Part shown: positions 38,136 through 48,604 of the stretch, one piece after another
Position numbering within the stretch: the first letter of the stretch is position 1
Layout: every line of letters starts with the position of its first letter
Assembly: GCA_000961655.1 (NCBI GenBank)
Contig: LADR01000047.1
Span: forward strand, 124,001 to 188,000
Source: Desulfatitalea sp. BRH_c12
GTDB taxonomy: Bacteria > Desulfobacterota > Desulfobacteria > Desulfobacterales > Desulfosarcinaceae
Direction of reading: 5' to 3'
DNA length: 64,000 nt
Notes under the pieces: model-generated
The model's database searches: none
What the model was told of the DNA's origin: nothing
Seen by the model: the letters and a program-made list of their open reading frames with translations, nothing else
Translations under genes and position numbers: made by a program

Positions 38136-39329
38136 ATGGCCAATGCTAACTTGGCAGAAAGAATCGAACTCCTGGTGAACCAAAAGGAGACGGAGGTGAT
38201 CAATATCCGCCGTGATATCCACATGCATCCGGAGGTTTCCGGAAAAGAAGAGCGGACATCAGGTATTGTGGCCGAATATCTCGAAAAACAGGGCATCGAG
38301 GTACAGCGGTGTCAAAACAGCTACGGTGTCATCGGCAGGTTGATGGGTGGCAAACCGGGACCAATCATCGCCCTGAGAGCCGACATGGACGCCCTACCTA
38401 TACAGGAAAAAACGGGGTTGCCATATGCATCCAAAGTTGATGGACAGATGCATGCCTGTGGACATGACATTCATACGGCTGTCCTGATGGGCACCGCAGC
38501 GGTGCTGTCCACCATTAAAGATACGCTCAATGGAACCGTAATCTTTCTGTTTCAGCCATCGGAAGAATTCTTTCCCGGCGGCGCCCTGGGACTGATTGAA
38601 GAAGGCGGTATAGACAATCCAAAACCCGATGCCATTTTTGCCCTGCACACTGGCCCGATCCCAGTTGGAAAAATCGCCATTTCCCCCGGACCGGTGATTG
38701 GCTCGGTCAGCACACTGAGTTTACGTATTTTTGGCCGCGGTGGTCATTTTGCTGCACCTCACATGGCAGTGGACCCTATCTTGGTTTCCTCAAATGTGGT
38801 CGTTGCCCTAAGTTCCATGGTGTCGCGCCGCGTGAACCCGATGGAAGATGCCGTCCTCACATTCGGTATGATCGAGGGAGGAACCAGGGATAATATAATC
38901 GGTGATATGGTGGTTCTCAGAGGAAACATCGGCTCTCTGAACGAATCGCTTTGTGTGAAGCTGATGGAGGATCTGGAAAAGACAGTCAAAGGTATCACAG
39001 AGGGAATGGGAGCGACCTATAAGCTTAAGTATATTCATGGTTATCCAACAGTCCGCAACGATCCGCATCAAGCTGTCTATGTCCGGGATGTTGCATCGCG
39101 GGTGATCGGCGAGTCTAATGTTATCCCATGTACGCCCTCGCTTGGTGGCGAAGACATGTCATACTTTCTGCAGAAAATTCCGGGTGCGCTTTTTTTCCTT
39201 GGAGTGCACGATCCTGAAAGTGATCAACCCCCCATCAGTTTGCATGATCCCGCTTTCGCACCCGATGAACGGGCCATTACAGTCGGCATGCGACTGATGT
39301 CCCGTTTGGTAACAGATGCCGCCGATTAA
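38136..39329 (+). CDS. M20-family amidohydrolase (hippurate/N-acyl amino acid hydrolase type)
   Basis: A 397-residue two-domain metallopeptidase-fold enzyme. Metal-binding residues are visible in DIHMHPEVSG, RADMDALPI, HACGHDIHTA and QPSEEFFPGG, with the C-terminal SLGGEDMSYF. It removes acyl groups from amino acids; the exact substrate is open. CGGAGG lies before ATG 38136. It is full-length and well preserved inside a decayed region, so it is probably under selection. Confidence 0.9.
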   Translation: MANANLAERIELLVNQKETEVINIRRDIHMHPEVSGKEERTSGIVAEYLEKQGIEVQRCQNSYGVIGRLMGGKPGPIIALRADMDALPIQEKTGLPYASKVDGQMHACGHDIHTAVLMGTAAVLSTIKDTLNGTVIFLFQPSEEFFPGGALGLIEEGGIDNPKPDAIFALHTGPIPVGKIAISPGPVIGSVSTLSLRIFGRGGHFAAPHMAVDPILVSSNVVVALSSMVSRRVNPMEDAVLTFGMIEGGTRDNIIGDMVVLRGNIGSLNESLCVKLMEDLEKTVKGITEGMGATYKLKYIHGYPTVRNDPHQAVYVRDVASRVIGESNVIPCTPSLGGEDMSYFLQKIPGALFFLGVHDPESDQPPISLHDPAFAPDERAITVGMRLMSRLVTDAAD

Positions 39330-39342
39330 TAATCTTACTTGA

Positions 39343-39753
39343 TTATCGGCAGGGCACTTGCTTGACCGCCCAATAAGCCGCAACGCTGCCTGCCCTGGCA
39401 TTAAGCGGCTCTTTGCTTTGGGCCACATTCGATTCTGTCGGCAACTCAAATATATCAGTCACGCAGGCGTAGATTTTTTCTATTGTAAAGCCCTCGGTTT
39501 GGAGCCGGTAACTGCACTCAAGATTCTCCTGGGCCTGGTTCAAAACCGATTCAACCATATCAAAATCTCCCAGTATGCGCTCATCTCCCTTCACATGTTG
39601 CTTCATTCTGCGCATCACCTTGAGCACACCCCAGCCGCCTGAACTGCGCAGCAAGCCGCCACCGGTGAGCTCAGGCTTGCGGCCGTCCAACACACCGGCT
39701 TCCACGAAAAGACGATAGCTGCGCCGTGCAGCGCTTTGACGCTTTCCAGAAAT
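39343..39753 (-). pseudogene. truncated REP-associated tyrosine transposase (RAYT/IS200-like)
   Basis: The C-terminal part of a Y1-type transposase of the long RAYT group: a YRLFVEAGVLDGRKPELTGGG segment, then VKGDERILGDFDMVES and a C-terminal YWAVK. An in-frame TGA at 39754-39756 ends the match upstream, and the catalytic HUH/Tyr domain is absent. It cannot act on its own. RAYT genes mobilise REP palindromes, and a REP-like palindrome occurs at 26878. Confidence 0.75.
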
Positions 39754-40083
39754 TCAGCATCGATTGTGACCGGATCTGTCACAACCTCATGTTTGAATCC
39801 CGATGCTTATCGGTCTTGCCATAGGAGGCATACCAAGGATGAGGAAACATGTATACGAAGGCAGCAATGATGTTGAGCGTATCAATATCAGGGGCGGACG
39901 TGCCATACGGCGGGGCTGGTTTTTGTTCGAGTCCGAGGAAGATGCGCTTGTATTTTTTCACAGAAAATGTGGTTCAGTTTAGAAGGTTGTATAAGTGAGG
40001 TCTTGTTTTCTTGACCTTCCGGGCGCTTGGCGCTATGTAGAATCCATTCCGAGATACACGCAACCAAATAGAACGGAATTATA
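39754..40083. other. gap without supported gene
   Basis: A minus-strand 60-codon frame (39779-39961) has no recognised domain or good start signal. I see no clear promoter for the next gene. Confidence 0.45.
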
Positions 40084-40476
40084 ATGCCGGATCTCAAGCG
40101 TGTGCCAGACTCTGCATCTGACCTCATTGAATTTCTGCAAGAAAAAATGTCAATGAGTCACATCTATCAGCCGCTTCTTATCAAAATTTTGGTTGAAACC
40201 GGTGGTACTGCAACAATAAGACAGCTTGCCTTACGGTTTCTTGATCAGGACGAAAGTCAGATTCAATACTATGAAAACCGTATCAAGCAAATGCCCCTGA
40301 GGGTGCTTGAAAAACACGGCATAGTCGCAAAAAGCTCAGATCTCGTGTGTCTTAATGAAAAAAAGTTAAGTCTTGAGCAAAAAGCACATATCAAGATGAT
40401 TTGCGAAGAGAAAATCCAACATCATGTCGCAAAAAAAGGATTAAGAGAATGCGCGTTGAAACCTATGGCGAGATAG
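40084..40476 (+). CDS. winged-helix-like protein resembling the N-terminal domain of some HNH endonucleases
   Basis: A 130-residue protein. The segment QPLLIKILVETGGTATIRQLAL...DESQIQYYENRIKQMP...VLEKHGIV recalls the helix-turn-helix-like leader found in front of HNH nuclease domains, but no HNH domain follows. It is therefore either a stand-alone domain protein or a truncated gene. ATG 40084 lacks an obvious Shine-Dalgarno. Its end overlaps the next, frameshifted gene. Confidence 0.5.
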   Translation: MPDLKRVPDSASDLIEFLQEKMSMSHIYQPLLIKILVETGGTATIRQLALRFLDQDESQIQYYENRIKQMPLRVLEKHGIVAKSSDLVCLNEKKLSLEQKAHIKMICEEKIQHHVAKKGLRECALKPMAR

Positions 40477-40713
40477 CAACAGCCAATTGTGGCAGTTGGT
40501 CTGAAAAGCCCGCTTGGATTCATCCGAGACAATGTCTGCCGACCGAGAGGCTTACCTTGGCTCAATGCCCTAGCTGTAAACCAAGATACAAGATTACCTG
40601 GTGATAGTTTTTTGCCGGAAGGAGTGGCCTTTGGGAATGACCTGGTGATTCTGTGGCGCGGTGCTGTTCTGACTGTTTTGGGTTACCCGTGGGAAACAGT
40701 AATGATTGATTGA
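40449..40713 (+). pseudogene. frameshifted small gene
   Basis: ATG 40449 (AAGGA eight bases upstream) opens a frame reading MRVETYGEIATANCG. The continuation GLKSPLGFIRDNVCRPRGL...LAVNQDTRLPGDSF lies in another frame from about 40492 to a stop at 40713. The joined sequence looks like one small conserved protein (a YGEIA start, then a glycine/proline-rich core). I cannot name the family; the frameshift marks it as a pseudogene, or a sequencing error. Confidence 0.45.
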
Positions 40714-40773
40714 TAAGGCTAATGGTAAGCCTTCCATTCTTTTGGCTTGCACTGCTGGGGCGATTTTTTACAA

Positions 40774-40796
40774 CTTGGCTACTATTTGGCTACCAA
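40774..40796. repeat. GGCTAC-type repeat, right copy
   Basis: A 23-base near-copy of 33434-33455 (CTTGGCTACT-N3-TGGCTACCAA), lying between the degraded region and the tRNA-Arg terminator. A candidate element end or former attachment-site arm. Confidence 0.6.
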
Positions 40797-40800
40797 CATA

Positions 40801-40834
40801 AAGGGGTTCTTAGCTATAAAGCCAAGAACCCCTT
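40801..40834 (-). terminator. terminator of tRNA-Arg
   Basis: A 15-bp stem with a single G-U pair around a four-base loop (AAGGGGTTCTT... / ...AAGAACCCCTT), nine bases beyond the tRNA 3' end on the minus strand, with a short U-run. Confidence 0.75.
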
Positions 40835-40842
40835 GATATTTA

Positions 40843-40919
40843 TGGCGCGCCCGGCCTGATTCGAACAGGCGACCTACGGATTCGTAGTCCGGTGCTCTAT
40901 CCAGCTGAGCTACGGGCGC
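40843..40919 (-). tRNA. tRNA-Arg (anticodon ACG)
   Basis: A complete 77-base cloverleaf including an encoded CCA. The acceptor stem is GCGCCCG/CGGGCGC with discriminator G, the D-arm GCTCAGCTGGATAGAGC, the anticodon loop CTACGAA and the T-loop TTCGAAT. The outermost anticodon-stem pair is a C/T mismatch. A promoter and terminator flank it. Confidence 0.95.
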
Positions 40920-40945
40920 GGGTAAAAGCATTGAAACCGGGGTGC

Positions 40946-40974
40946 GTTCTAAGCTATAGTCGTCCGGTTGTCAA
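40946..40974 (-). promoter_or_regulatory. promoter of tRNA-Arg
   Basis: On the minus strand, TTGACA (40969-40974), a 17-base spacer and TAGAAC (40946-40951). Transcription would start about 20 bases before the tRNA. Confidence 0.65.
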
Positions 40975-41061
40975 CGATTTGTTGGTTTTGAGAGAAATTT
41001 TGTAGTCGGCAACCGCGTTCACTCCTGCGAACATTTATCTTGAGGGGATGGGATCGAAACG

Positions 41062-42914
<1,853 letters not shown>

Positions 42915-42953
42915 GCGCTGTCGTATCAGGTGATCAAAATGAGAGGAAATGTA

Positions 42954-42982
42954 TTGACTTCCGGTCACCTATGACATAAATA
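42954..42982 (+). promoter_or_regulatory. promoter of tRNA-Pro
   Basis: TTGACT (42954-42959), a 17-base spacer and TAAATA (42977-42982), placing the start about seven bases before the tRNA. Confidence 0.55.
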
Positions 42983-42995
42983 CGGCGGTCTGAAA

Positions 42996-43072
42996 CGGGA
43001 CATGGCTCAGTCTGGTAGAGCACAGCGTTCGGGACGCTGGGGTCGCAGGTTCAAATCCTGCTGTCCCGACCA
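42996..43072 (+). tRNA. tRNA-Pro (anticodon CGG)
   Basis: A 77-base cloverleaf with encoded CCA. The acceptor stem is CGGGACA/TGTCCCG, the anticodon stem-loop CAGCG-TTCGGGA-CGCTG and the T-loop TTCAAAT. Confidence 0.96.
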
Positions 43073-43080
43073 AAAACACA

Positions 43081-43112
43081 AAAAAGGTTGCGCTAAGGCG
43101 CGGCCTTTTTTT
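43081..43112 (+). terminator. terminator of tRNA-Pro
   Basis: AAAGGTTGCGC pairs with GCGCGGCCTTT (two G-U pairs), followed by a run of seven T. It begins nine bases after the tRNA. Confidence 0.85.
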
Positions 43113-43194
43113 ATGTGACAGTGACACGATCGATCCTGCGATCGAAGTGCGCGGTCCGTTCTTTGGGAATTTTCAAGGTAAATGACTTGTTTCC

Positions 43195-43223
43195 TTGACA
43201 AAAAGCCATGGGCACAATAGATA
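43195..43223 (+). promoter_or_regulatory. promoter of the IHF-alpha gene
   Basis: TTGACA (43195-43200), a 17-base spacer and TAGATA (43218-43223), about 60 bases before the start codon. The -35 is perfect, the -10 fair. Confidence 0.55.
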
Positions 43224-43281
43224 GTCAAAATTGTTGATGATACTTGATTGTTTTTTCATTACTCAAAGGAGCAGTTGGATA

Positions 43282-43563
43282 ATGACTCTCACCAAAGCCC
43301 AAATTGTCGATATCATTCATGAAGAAATTCCCTTTCCCAAAAATAAAAGCACGGAAGTGATCGAAGGGCTCATCGAGATCATCAAAAGAACTCTGGAAAA
43401 TGGTGAGGATGTTTTGGTCAGTGGATTCGGGAAATTTTGCGTTAAGAAGAAGCGTGAGCGGCGCGGCCGTAATCCTGCCACGGGCAGTGACCTTATTCTG
43501 ACGCAGCGCAAGGTAGTGACTTTCAAATGTTCGGGAAAATTACGAGAAAAAATCAATCCATAG
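43282..43563 (+). CDS. ihfA: integration host factor alpha / HU-family protein
   Basis: A 93-residue DNA-bending protein. The arm and core GFGKFCVKKKRERRGRNPATG are typical; ILTQRKVVTFKCSGKLRE is the IHF-alpha-like end. ATG 43282 follows AAAGGAG; the longer frame to 43231 adds an unrelated leader. IHF helps sigma-54 activators contact their promoters, which fits the sigma-54 genes in this window. Confidence 0.9.
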   Translation: MTLTKAQIVDIIHEEIPFPKNKSTEVIEGLIEIIKRTLENGEDVLVSGFGKFCVKKKRERRGRNPATGSDLILTQRKVVTFKCSGKLREKINP

Positions 43564-43638
43564 GACCTCAGGATCTTTGAATTAATATGCACACGGTGAA
43601 CCCAAAAGCGCACATAACTCGCAACGTGTCACCGGCAT

Positions 43639-43675
43639 CGGCGCATACCGCGCTATTCCGACGCGGTATGCGCCG
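43639..43675. repeat. 14-bp-stem palindrome
   Basis: CGGCGCATACCGCG (43639-43652) and its perfect complement (43662-43675) around a nine-base loop, alone in the 386-base gap (43564-43949) between ihfA and the HDOD gene. No T-run follows on either strand. Nothing else is recognised in that gap; two overlapping minus-strand frames across the palindrome are not supported. Confidence 0.8.
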
Positions 43676-43949
43676 AAGTCGGCGTCGATAAACATGATCT
43701 TCATAGCCGCGCAAACCTGCGGCCAATTGCCTTTCGTGCGATGCTGAAAAGGCAGCCAAACCATTCCTTACGTCCGAGCCGCCGTCCTTCCGGTTTATCT
43801 ATGCCAGCATGATGTAATTTCGAAGATATTTACCATGAGCGCAGGTACGGTTTACCGGGTCAAACGCGCCCGTGAGTTCAATCGTGGGTGTTGACGGCGC
43901 CTTGGCTGTCCGGTAAGAGTAGTGGGTGCAAAATCTTACAGGAAAGACT

Positions 43950-44852
43950 ATGCCTGACAATTCGGACGAGCATACGGCAGTCATTGGGGAGCGCTTGCGG
44001 CAGGTTCAGGTGTATATTTCTCGTATGCCGAGTCTTTCGACAACGGTTGCCAAGGTACTTGAGGTTTGCAACAAACCCACCGCTTCGCCGAGTGATCTCA
44101 ACCGGGTCATTTCACTGGACCCGGTCCTTACCGGCCAGGTGCTTAAACTGGTCAATTCCGCCTATTACAGTCTTCCGGGGCGCGTCACCTCTCTAACGCG
44201 CGCCATTATCATGCTGGGCGTCAATACCGTTAAAAATCTGGTTCTTGCCACTTCCGTGCTGGCCTCTTTCACGACCATTTCCGCCACGAGCCGATTTTCG
44301 ATCGATGCTTACTGGGCCCATTGCCTGTATGTCGGCACTGCGGCCAAAGCGATTGCCAAACTCAAAAAAGTACCTGTCATGGAACAGGAAGAGTATTTTG
44401 TGGCCGGATTGTTGCATGACCTTGGGAAACTGCCCATGATTGCCTGTTTCGGGGAGTTGTACAGCCAGGCGATCCGGTTGTGCGGGGATGACTATGTCGC
44501 ATTGTTCCAGGCCGAGAAAAAAATGATCGGGTTCGATCATTGCCAGGTCGGCGCGCTGATCAGTGCCCGATGGAAGCTGAACACGATTCAGCATGCCATT
44601 GTACACCACCATCGACCGTTGGCCGATGGCTGCCATCCCGATAACGTGCTGTATTTCACAAGTTTAGCCAACCAGATGGCGCCGTATTTTCAGTTCGGTA
44701 CGGCCTGTGACCGGCATACGGATGAAATGTTGATTCAGAAGTTGGCAAAACGAATCGGGGTAGGGACAGGGGCCATCCTGAAGTTGAAACCTGACATTGA
44801 GCAAGAGATCGAAAAAGCATGGGTGTTTTTGAACAATTCCGCCAAAAGGTAG
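43950..44852 (+). CDS. HDOD-domain signalling protein
   Basis: A 300-residue protein with an HDOD domain (about 20-230), including LHDLGKL and HHHRP. HDOD proteins are HD-fold relatives linked to motility, stress and nucleotide signalling; most lack proven hydrolase activity. AGGAAA precedes ATG 43950; a GTG at 43926 is the alternative. The metallo-hydrolase gene starts four bases after its stop, so they are co-transcribed. Confidence 0.87.
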   Translation: MPDNSDEHTAVIGERLRQVQVYISRMPSLSTTVAKVLEVCNKPTASPSDLNRVISLDPVLTGQVLKLVNSAYYSLPGRVTSLTRAIIMLGVNTVKNLVLATSVLASFTTISATSRFSIDAYWAHCLYVGTAAKAIAKLKKVPVMEQEEYFVAGLLHDLGKLPMIACFGELYSQAIRLCGDDYVALFQAEKKMIGFDHCQVGALISARWKLNTIQHAIVHHHRPLADGCHPDNVLYFTSLANQMAPYFQFGTACDRHTDEMLIQKLAKRIGVGTGAILKLKPDIEQEIEKAWVFLNNSAKR

Positions 44853-44856
44853 GTAT

Positions 44857-45771
44857 ATGCGTATAAAGTTCTGGGGGGTCAGAGGATCCATTCCTTGTCC
44901 GGGGCCGGACACGTTCCGTTACGGCGGCAACACGGCCTGCCTGGAGTTACAACTCGATGCGATCGATCGCAGGATCATTATCGATGCAGGATCAGGCATT
45001 CGCGAATTGGGTAATCAGCTGATGGGTGAGCACGAGGATGGCAAATCGATTCACGCTGAAATATTCCTGACCCATACGCATTGGGATCACATTATGGGGT
45101 TTCCTTTTTTCGCGCCGATTTATCTGCCCAGTTCACAATTTACGATCTACGGTCCGATTACCTATGAAAAAGAAACCCTCAAGGAAGTGCTCAGCGGGCA
45201 GTGGACATACCGGTACTTTCCCGTCCGGCACGAGGATCTGTCATCCCATGTCAACTACGTCCATTTGAAAGAAGGCGATTATGACTTGGGGCAAAACCTG
45301 CATCTCACAACCAAATATCTCAATCATCCCTTGTTGTGTCTGGGCTACCGTTTCGAGTACATGGGCAAAACCGTATGTACTGCTTATGATACCGAGCCCT
45401 TCAGCAATATTTTTGACTGCAATCCCGACGATCCTGGCTATGATCCAGGTATCATTGCGCAAGGCGCGCAAGCTGCCGCGGATGAAAACCAGCGCGTGGA
45501 GCATTTCATCAGCGGGGCCGATCTGCTCATTTTCGATACGCAATATACCGAACAGGAATACTGTAAAGACCATAAGGGCTGGGGGCATTCACCGATCGAA
45601 TATGCCATCGCTCTGGCCACCCGCAATCACGTGAAACGTCTGGCACTGTTTCATCATGACATCCACCGCACGGACCAGCAACTGGATGAGCTTGCCCGCC
45701 AGCACTGCAAATCCAATGGCGATGGCCCCGAAATATTTTTTGCCCGTGAGGGGATGCAAATCGCCCTTTAA
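44857..45771 (+). CDS. metallo-beta-lactamase-fold hydrolase
   Basis: A 304-residue MBL-fold phosphodiesterase-like enzyme resembling PhnP/RNase Z relatives. It opens with MRIKFWGVRGSIPCPG and carries the zinc motif THTHWDHIMG near residue 75; further ligands lie in NHPLLCLGYRF, a conserved DTQY and HHDIH. The substrate is probably a phosphodiester or cyclic nucleotide. It forms an operon with the HDOD gene. Confidence 0.88.
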   Translation: MRIKFWGVRGSIPCPGPDTFRYGGNTACLELQLDAIDRRIIIDAGSGIRELGNQLMGEHEDGKSIHAEIFLTHTHWDHIMGFPFFAPIYLPSSQFTIYGPITYEKETLKEVLSGQWTYRYFPVRHEDLSSHVNYVHLKEGDYDLGQNLHLTTKYLNHPLLCLGYRFEYMGKTVCTAYDTEPFSNIFDCNPDDPGYDPGIIAQGAQAAADENQRVEHFISGADLLIFDTQYTEQEYCKDHKGWGHSPIEYAIALATRNHVKRLALFHHDIHRTDQQLDELARQHCKSNGDGPEIFFAREGMQIAL

Positions 45772-46013
45772 AGCACGCGCGCCCCGTACATGTCGGCATT
45801 TTTTGCCTTTTCCCGGAAAAAGTTGCTGATAGAATGACCGGACATTGCGGACATTCCGGCGGCCTTCACGTTTGCGTGAGAGGGGCAATCCACAATACAC
45901 GTGGGTTTGGGGGCTTCCGAGCGGGGCATGAAGAAAAAAAACGGGTGGGCTTGCGGCTGTGCACGGATATTGCTTTGGCATGAGCGAACGCCAATACAAA
46001 AGGAGTCCAGCCG

Positions 46014-46451
46014 ATGAAAATCAATCCGAATGATGCCGTGCCGGCCAGTTCAACCACGGGTACCAAAACCAGAATTGACCCCGCAGCGCCGTCCTTTGCA
46101 AATGTTTTAGAAAAAACGTTCGTAACGCCTCAGGCATCCCCCACAACCAGGTCGCTCGTCGTTCAGAGCATCGCGCGGCCCGCGGCGCTCAGCGCGGCCA
46201 CGCAACTGTTTCAAGGCACGACACGCACCTTGGATGCAATGGAAACCTACCAACGCCTGCTGGCTGACGGAACACAAAGCTTGCGTGCCGTGGAACCAGC
46301 TGTTCGCCATCTGCAAAAAGAGTTGGCGGATTTGGCATCCTTGATGCCCACCGTACCCGATGGGAACCCTGCCAAAGAGATTGCGCTGCAAACCATGGTC
46401 ACGGCCGCCACAGAGATCACCCGATTCGAGGAAGGGGCGTACGTGGCCTGA
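46014..46451 (+). CDS. small Ala/Thr-rich protein, unknown
   Basis: A 145-residue protein I cannot assign. The N-terminal 45 residues are Pro/Ser/Thr/Ala-rich and look disordered; the rest is helical (LFQGTTRTLDAMETYQRLLAD and on). AAGGAG precedes ATG at good spacing. No signal peptide or transmembrane helix. The style recalls small flagellar accessory proteins, but that is only an impression. Confidence 0.65.
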   Translation: MKINPNDAVPASSTTGTKTRIDPAAPSFANVLEKTFVTPQASPTTRSLVVQSIARPAALSAATQLFQGTTRTLDAMETYQRLLADGTQSLRAVEPAVRHLQKELADLASLMPTVPDGNPAKEIALQTMVTAATEITRFEEGAYVA

Positions 46452-46462
46452 GCGGGTGTCGC

Positions 46463-46915
46463 TCACTCGATCCCGGACACGCTTTTGGCGAAATCGGGGT
46501 CCTGGAACAACCGCTTGGCGAATTTCAAGTATTTTTCGGCAATGGCGCGCACCGCCAACTGAAGCGCGTACGGCTTGATCGGTTTTTCCAGCAAGTGATT
46601 GACGTCGGATGCGATACACATATTAACGATGTCATCACTGGCATTGCCGGTAACGATAATGGCATCGGAGTGTGCCGTCGGAAATCTTTCCTCCACCGCA
46701 TCCAGGAAATAGAATCCGCTGACACCGCCCAGAAAAACATCGACGATGAAAATGGCAACGCCTATATCGCGCTGCTTGCAGTATTTCATGGCCTTTTCCG
46801 TATCGGAGAAGGCCAGCACCTCGCCCCACGTATAAAAGCGCTTGACAATGGTGGCGATCAGATCGCACACCGTGGCATCATCGTCGATAATGATGACATC
46901 CAGACCTTCGGGCAT
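46463..46915 (-). CDS. single-domain response regulator
   Basis: A 150-residue CheY-like receiver with no output domain. Acidic pocket DDD at 11-13, phospho-acceptor D59, Thr in IIVTGNA and Lys in EKPIKPY are all present. ATG 46915 (AAGAGGTG upstream) is preferred to a GTG nine bases earlier. It is 66 bases from the NtrC-type regulator and oriented the same way, so both may serve one kinase. Confidence 0.9.
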   Translation of the reverse strand: MPEGLDVIIIDDDATVCDLIATIVKRFYTWGEVLAFSDTEKAMKYCKQRDIGVAIFIVDVFLGGVSGFYFLDAVEERFPTAHSDAIIVTGNASDDIVNMCIASDVNHLLEKPIKPYALQLAVRAIAEKYLKFAKRLFQDPDFAKSVSGIE

Positions 46916-46981
46916 AGCGTTCACCTCTTAACCATACTGTTGTGTGCTCTTGATAAAAACAAAGGTTCAACAATAACACAA

Positions 46982-48346
46982 TCAGTTATGGACAGCATTT
47001 TCATGGATACGGTACTTTTCGATTTTTCGATAAACGGTGGTCAAGTTAATACCCAACAGCTTGGCTGCTTCGGCCTTGTTGCCATTAGTCCGTTTCAACG
47101 CACGCTGGATCAGTATTTTTTCGTTTTCGATAAGGTTGAATGTGTTTTCTCCGATGGTCTCGTCGGGATTTATCGCACATAATTCGGGCGGCAGGTCAGA
47201 GACCTGTATCGCGTCGTCAACGCCCAACGCAAATGCCCGTTCGATCACATTCTCAAGTTGACGCACATTTCCCGGCCATTCGTATTTCATGAGCAACCCC
47301 AGCGCCTCGGAGGTTATCCGAAGCACCTGGCGGTGTCCGGCCAAGCTGAACTTCTTGATAAAATGATTGACCAGGTGAGGGATATCGTCTTTGGTTTCGC
47401 GCAACGACGGCATATGAAAAGAAATCACGTTCAGACGATAGTAGAGATCCTCGCGGAAGGATTTGTTCCGAATGGCTTCTTCCAGATTGATGTTTGTGGC
47501 CGCAATGATCCGAACATCCACTTCGGTCTCTCGCGCATCCCCCACCGGCCGGATTTTTCTTTCCTGCAGGGCCCGCAACAGCTTGACTTGAAGGTCCGGG
47601 CGTACTTCAGCGATTTCGTCCAAAAAAATCGTCCCGCCATTGGCGGCTTTGAACAGACCCATGCTGTCTTTCACAGCACCGGTGAAGGCGCCCTTAACAT
47701 GCCCGAATAGTTCGCTTTCGAGCAGGCCTTCCGTAATGGCGCCACAGTTGACAGGGATGAACGGACGGTTGCGCCGGACGCTGTTCTGATGAATGACATT
47801 GGCCACCAGTTCTTTGCCGGTGCCGCTTTCGCCTTGGATGAGAATGGTGGGACTGCCATTGCTGATTCGGTCGATGACCTCGTAGATCTGCTGCATTTTG
47901 GCACTTTTACCCACCAGTTGATCGTAGTTGTAGCGGTCCTTCAGGCGTCGTTTGATTAACACATTCTCCAACTGAAGCTTTCTTTTTTCGATAATGCGAT
48001 CGATGAGAATTTTCAAACGTTCAAAGTTGATCGGCTTCTGAACATAATCGTAGCTGCCGCGTTTCAATGCCTCGATGGCAGACTCTATGGTGCCGTATCC
48101 CGTTACAATGATCACTTCGGTTTCGGGACTGGCCTCCTTGACCGACTTGAGCAGATCCAGTCCGCTGATCTCCGGCATGATCAGGTCGGTGAAAATAGCC
48201 GCATATTCGCGGTGTTTGATATTTTCGAGCGCCGCTGTACCGCTGTTGACCGCATCTACCGTGTAGCCGTTTCGGGTCAGGTATGTGGTGACCACTTGCA
48301 AAATCTGCCGGTCGTCATCGACAAAAAGAATGGGGAAATCTTCCAT
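46982..48346 (-). CDS. NtrC-family sigma-54-dependent response regulator
   Basis: A 454-residue regulator: receiver (1-120, phospho-acceptor D54), AAA+ domain (about 140-375) with Walker A GESGTGKE, the sigma-54-contacting GAFTGA loop and Walker B GTIFLDEI, and a C-terminal Fis-type helix-turn-helix ([19 protein letters not shown]). It should activate sigma-54 promoters on phosphorylation. No strong Shine-Dalgarno. A kinase relic lies upstream (48605-48913). A 12-bp palindrome ATTAACGTTAAT (48393-48404) in its leader could be an operator. Confidence 0.93.
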   Translation of the reverse strand: MEDFPILFVDDDRQILQVVTTYLTRNGYTVDAVNSGTAALENIKHREYAAIFTDLIMPEISGLDLLKSVKEASPETEVIIVTGYGTIESAIEALKRGSYDYVQKPINFERLKILIDRIIEKRKLQLENVLIKRRLKDRYNYDQLVGKSAKMQQIYEVIDRISNGSPTILIQGESGTGKELVANVIHQNSVRRNRPFIPVNCGAITEGLLESELFGHVKGAFTGAVKDSMGLFKAANGGTIFLDEIAEVRPDLQVKLLRALQERKIRPVGDARETEVDVRIIAATNINLEEAIRNKSFREDLYYRLNVISFHMPSLRETKDDIPHLVNHFIKKFSLAGHRQVLRITSEALGLLMKYEWPGNVRQLENVIERAFALGVDDAIQVSDLPPELCAINPDETIGENTFNLIENEKILIQRALKRTNGNKAEAAKLLGINLTTVYRKIEKYRIHENAVHN

Positions 48347-48604
48347 ATCACTTTGCAGGTCTATTGGTTTGGGACAACTACAGCGTCCCTATATTAACGT
48401 TAATGGATTGTGAAGTCACTTTTCCGCAAGAGTACAACTGAAAAAGTATGCCAGTGCTTCTACAAGGTGTCAAGGAGGATGGGAACATAATGTCAGGGTA
48501 ACCGGATTTGATAATGGCTGCATTTAAGAATTGGAACATCGTTCTATCTTAAGGGCGAACCTTGTGTTCGCCGGTGTGGGAGATGTGGTGGATTCCCGGG
48601 GCGA

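Noticed and set aside
43568-43764. Two overlapping minus-strand small frames after ihfA
   Set aside because: They run through the 14-bp-stem palindrome and lack start signals; more likely non-coding.
48361-48410. Palindrome ATTAACGTTAAT as a definite operator
   Set aside because: Twelve AT-rich bases in a leader could be chance; mentioned only as a possibility in the regulator entry.
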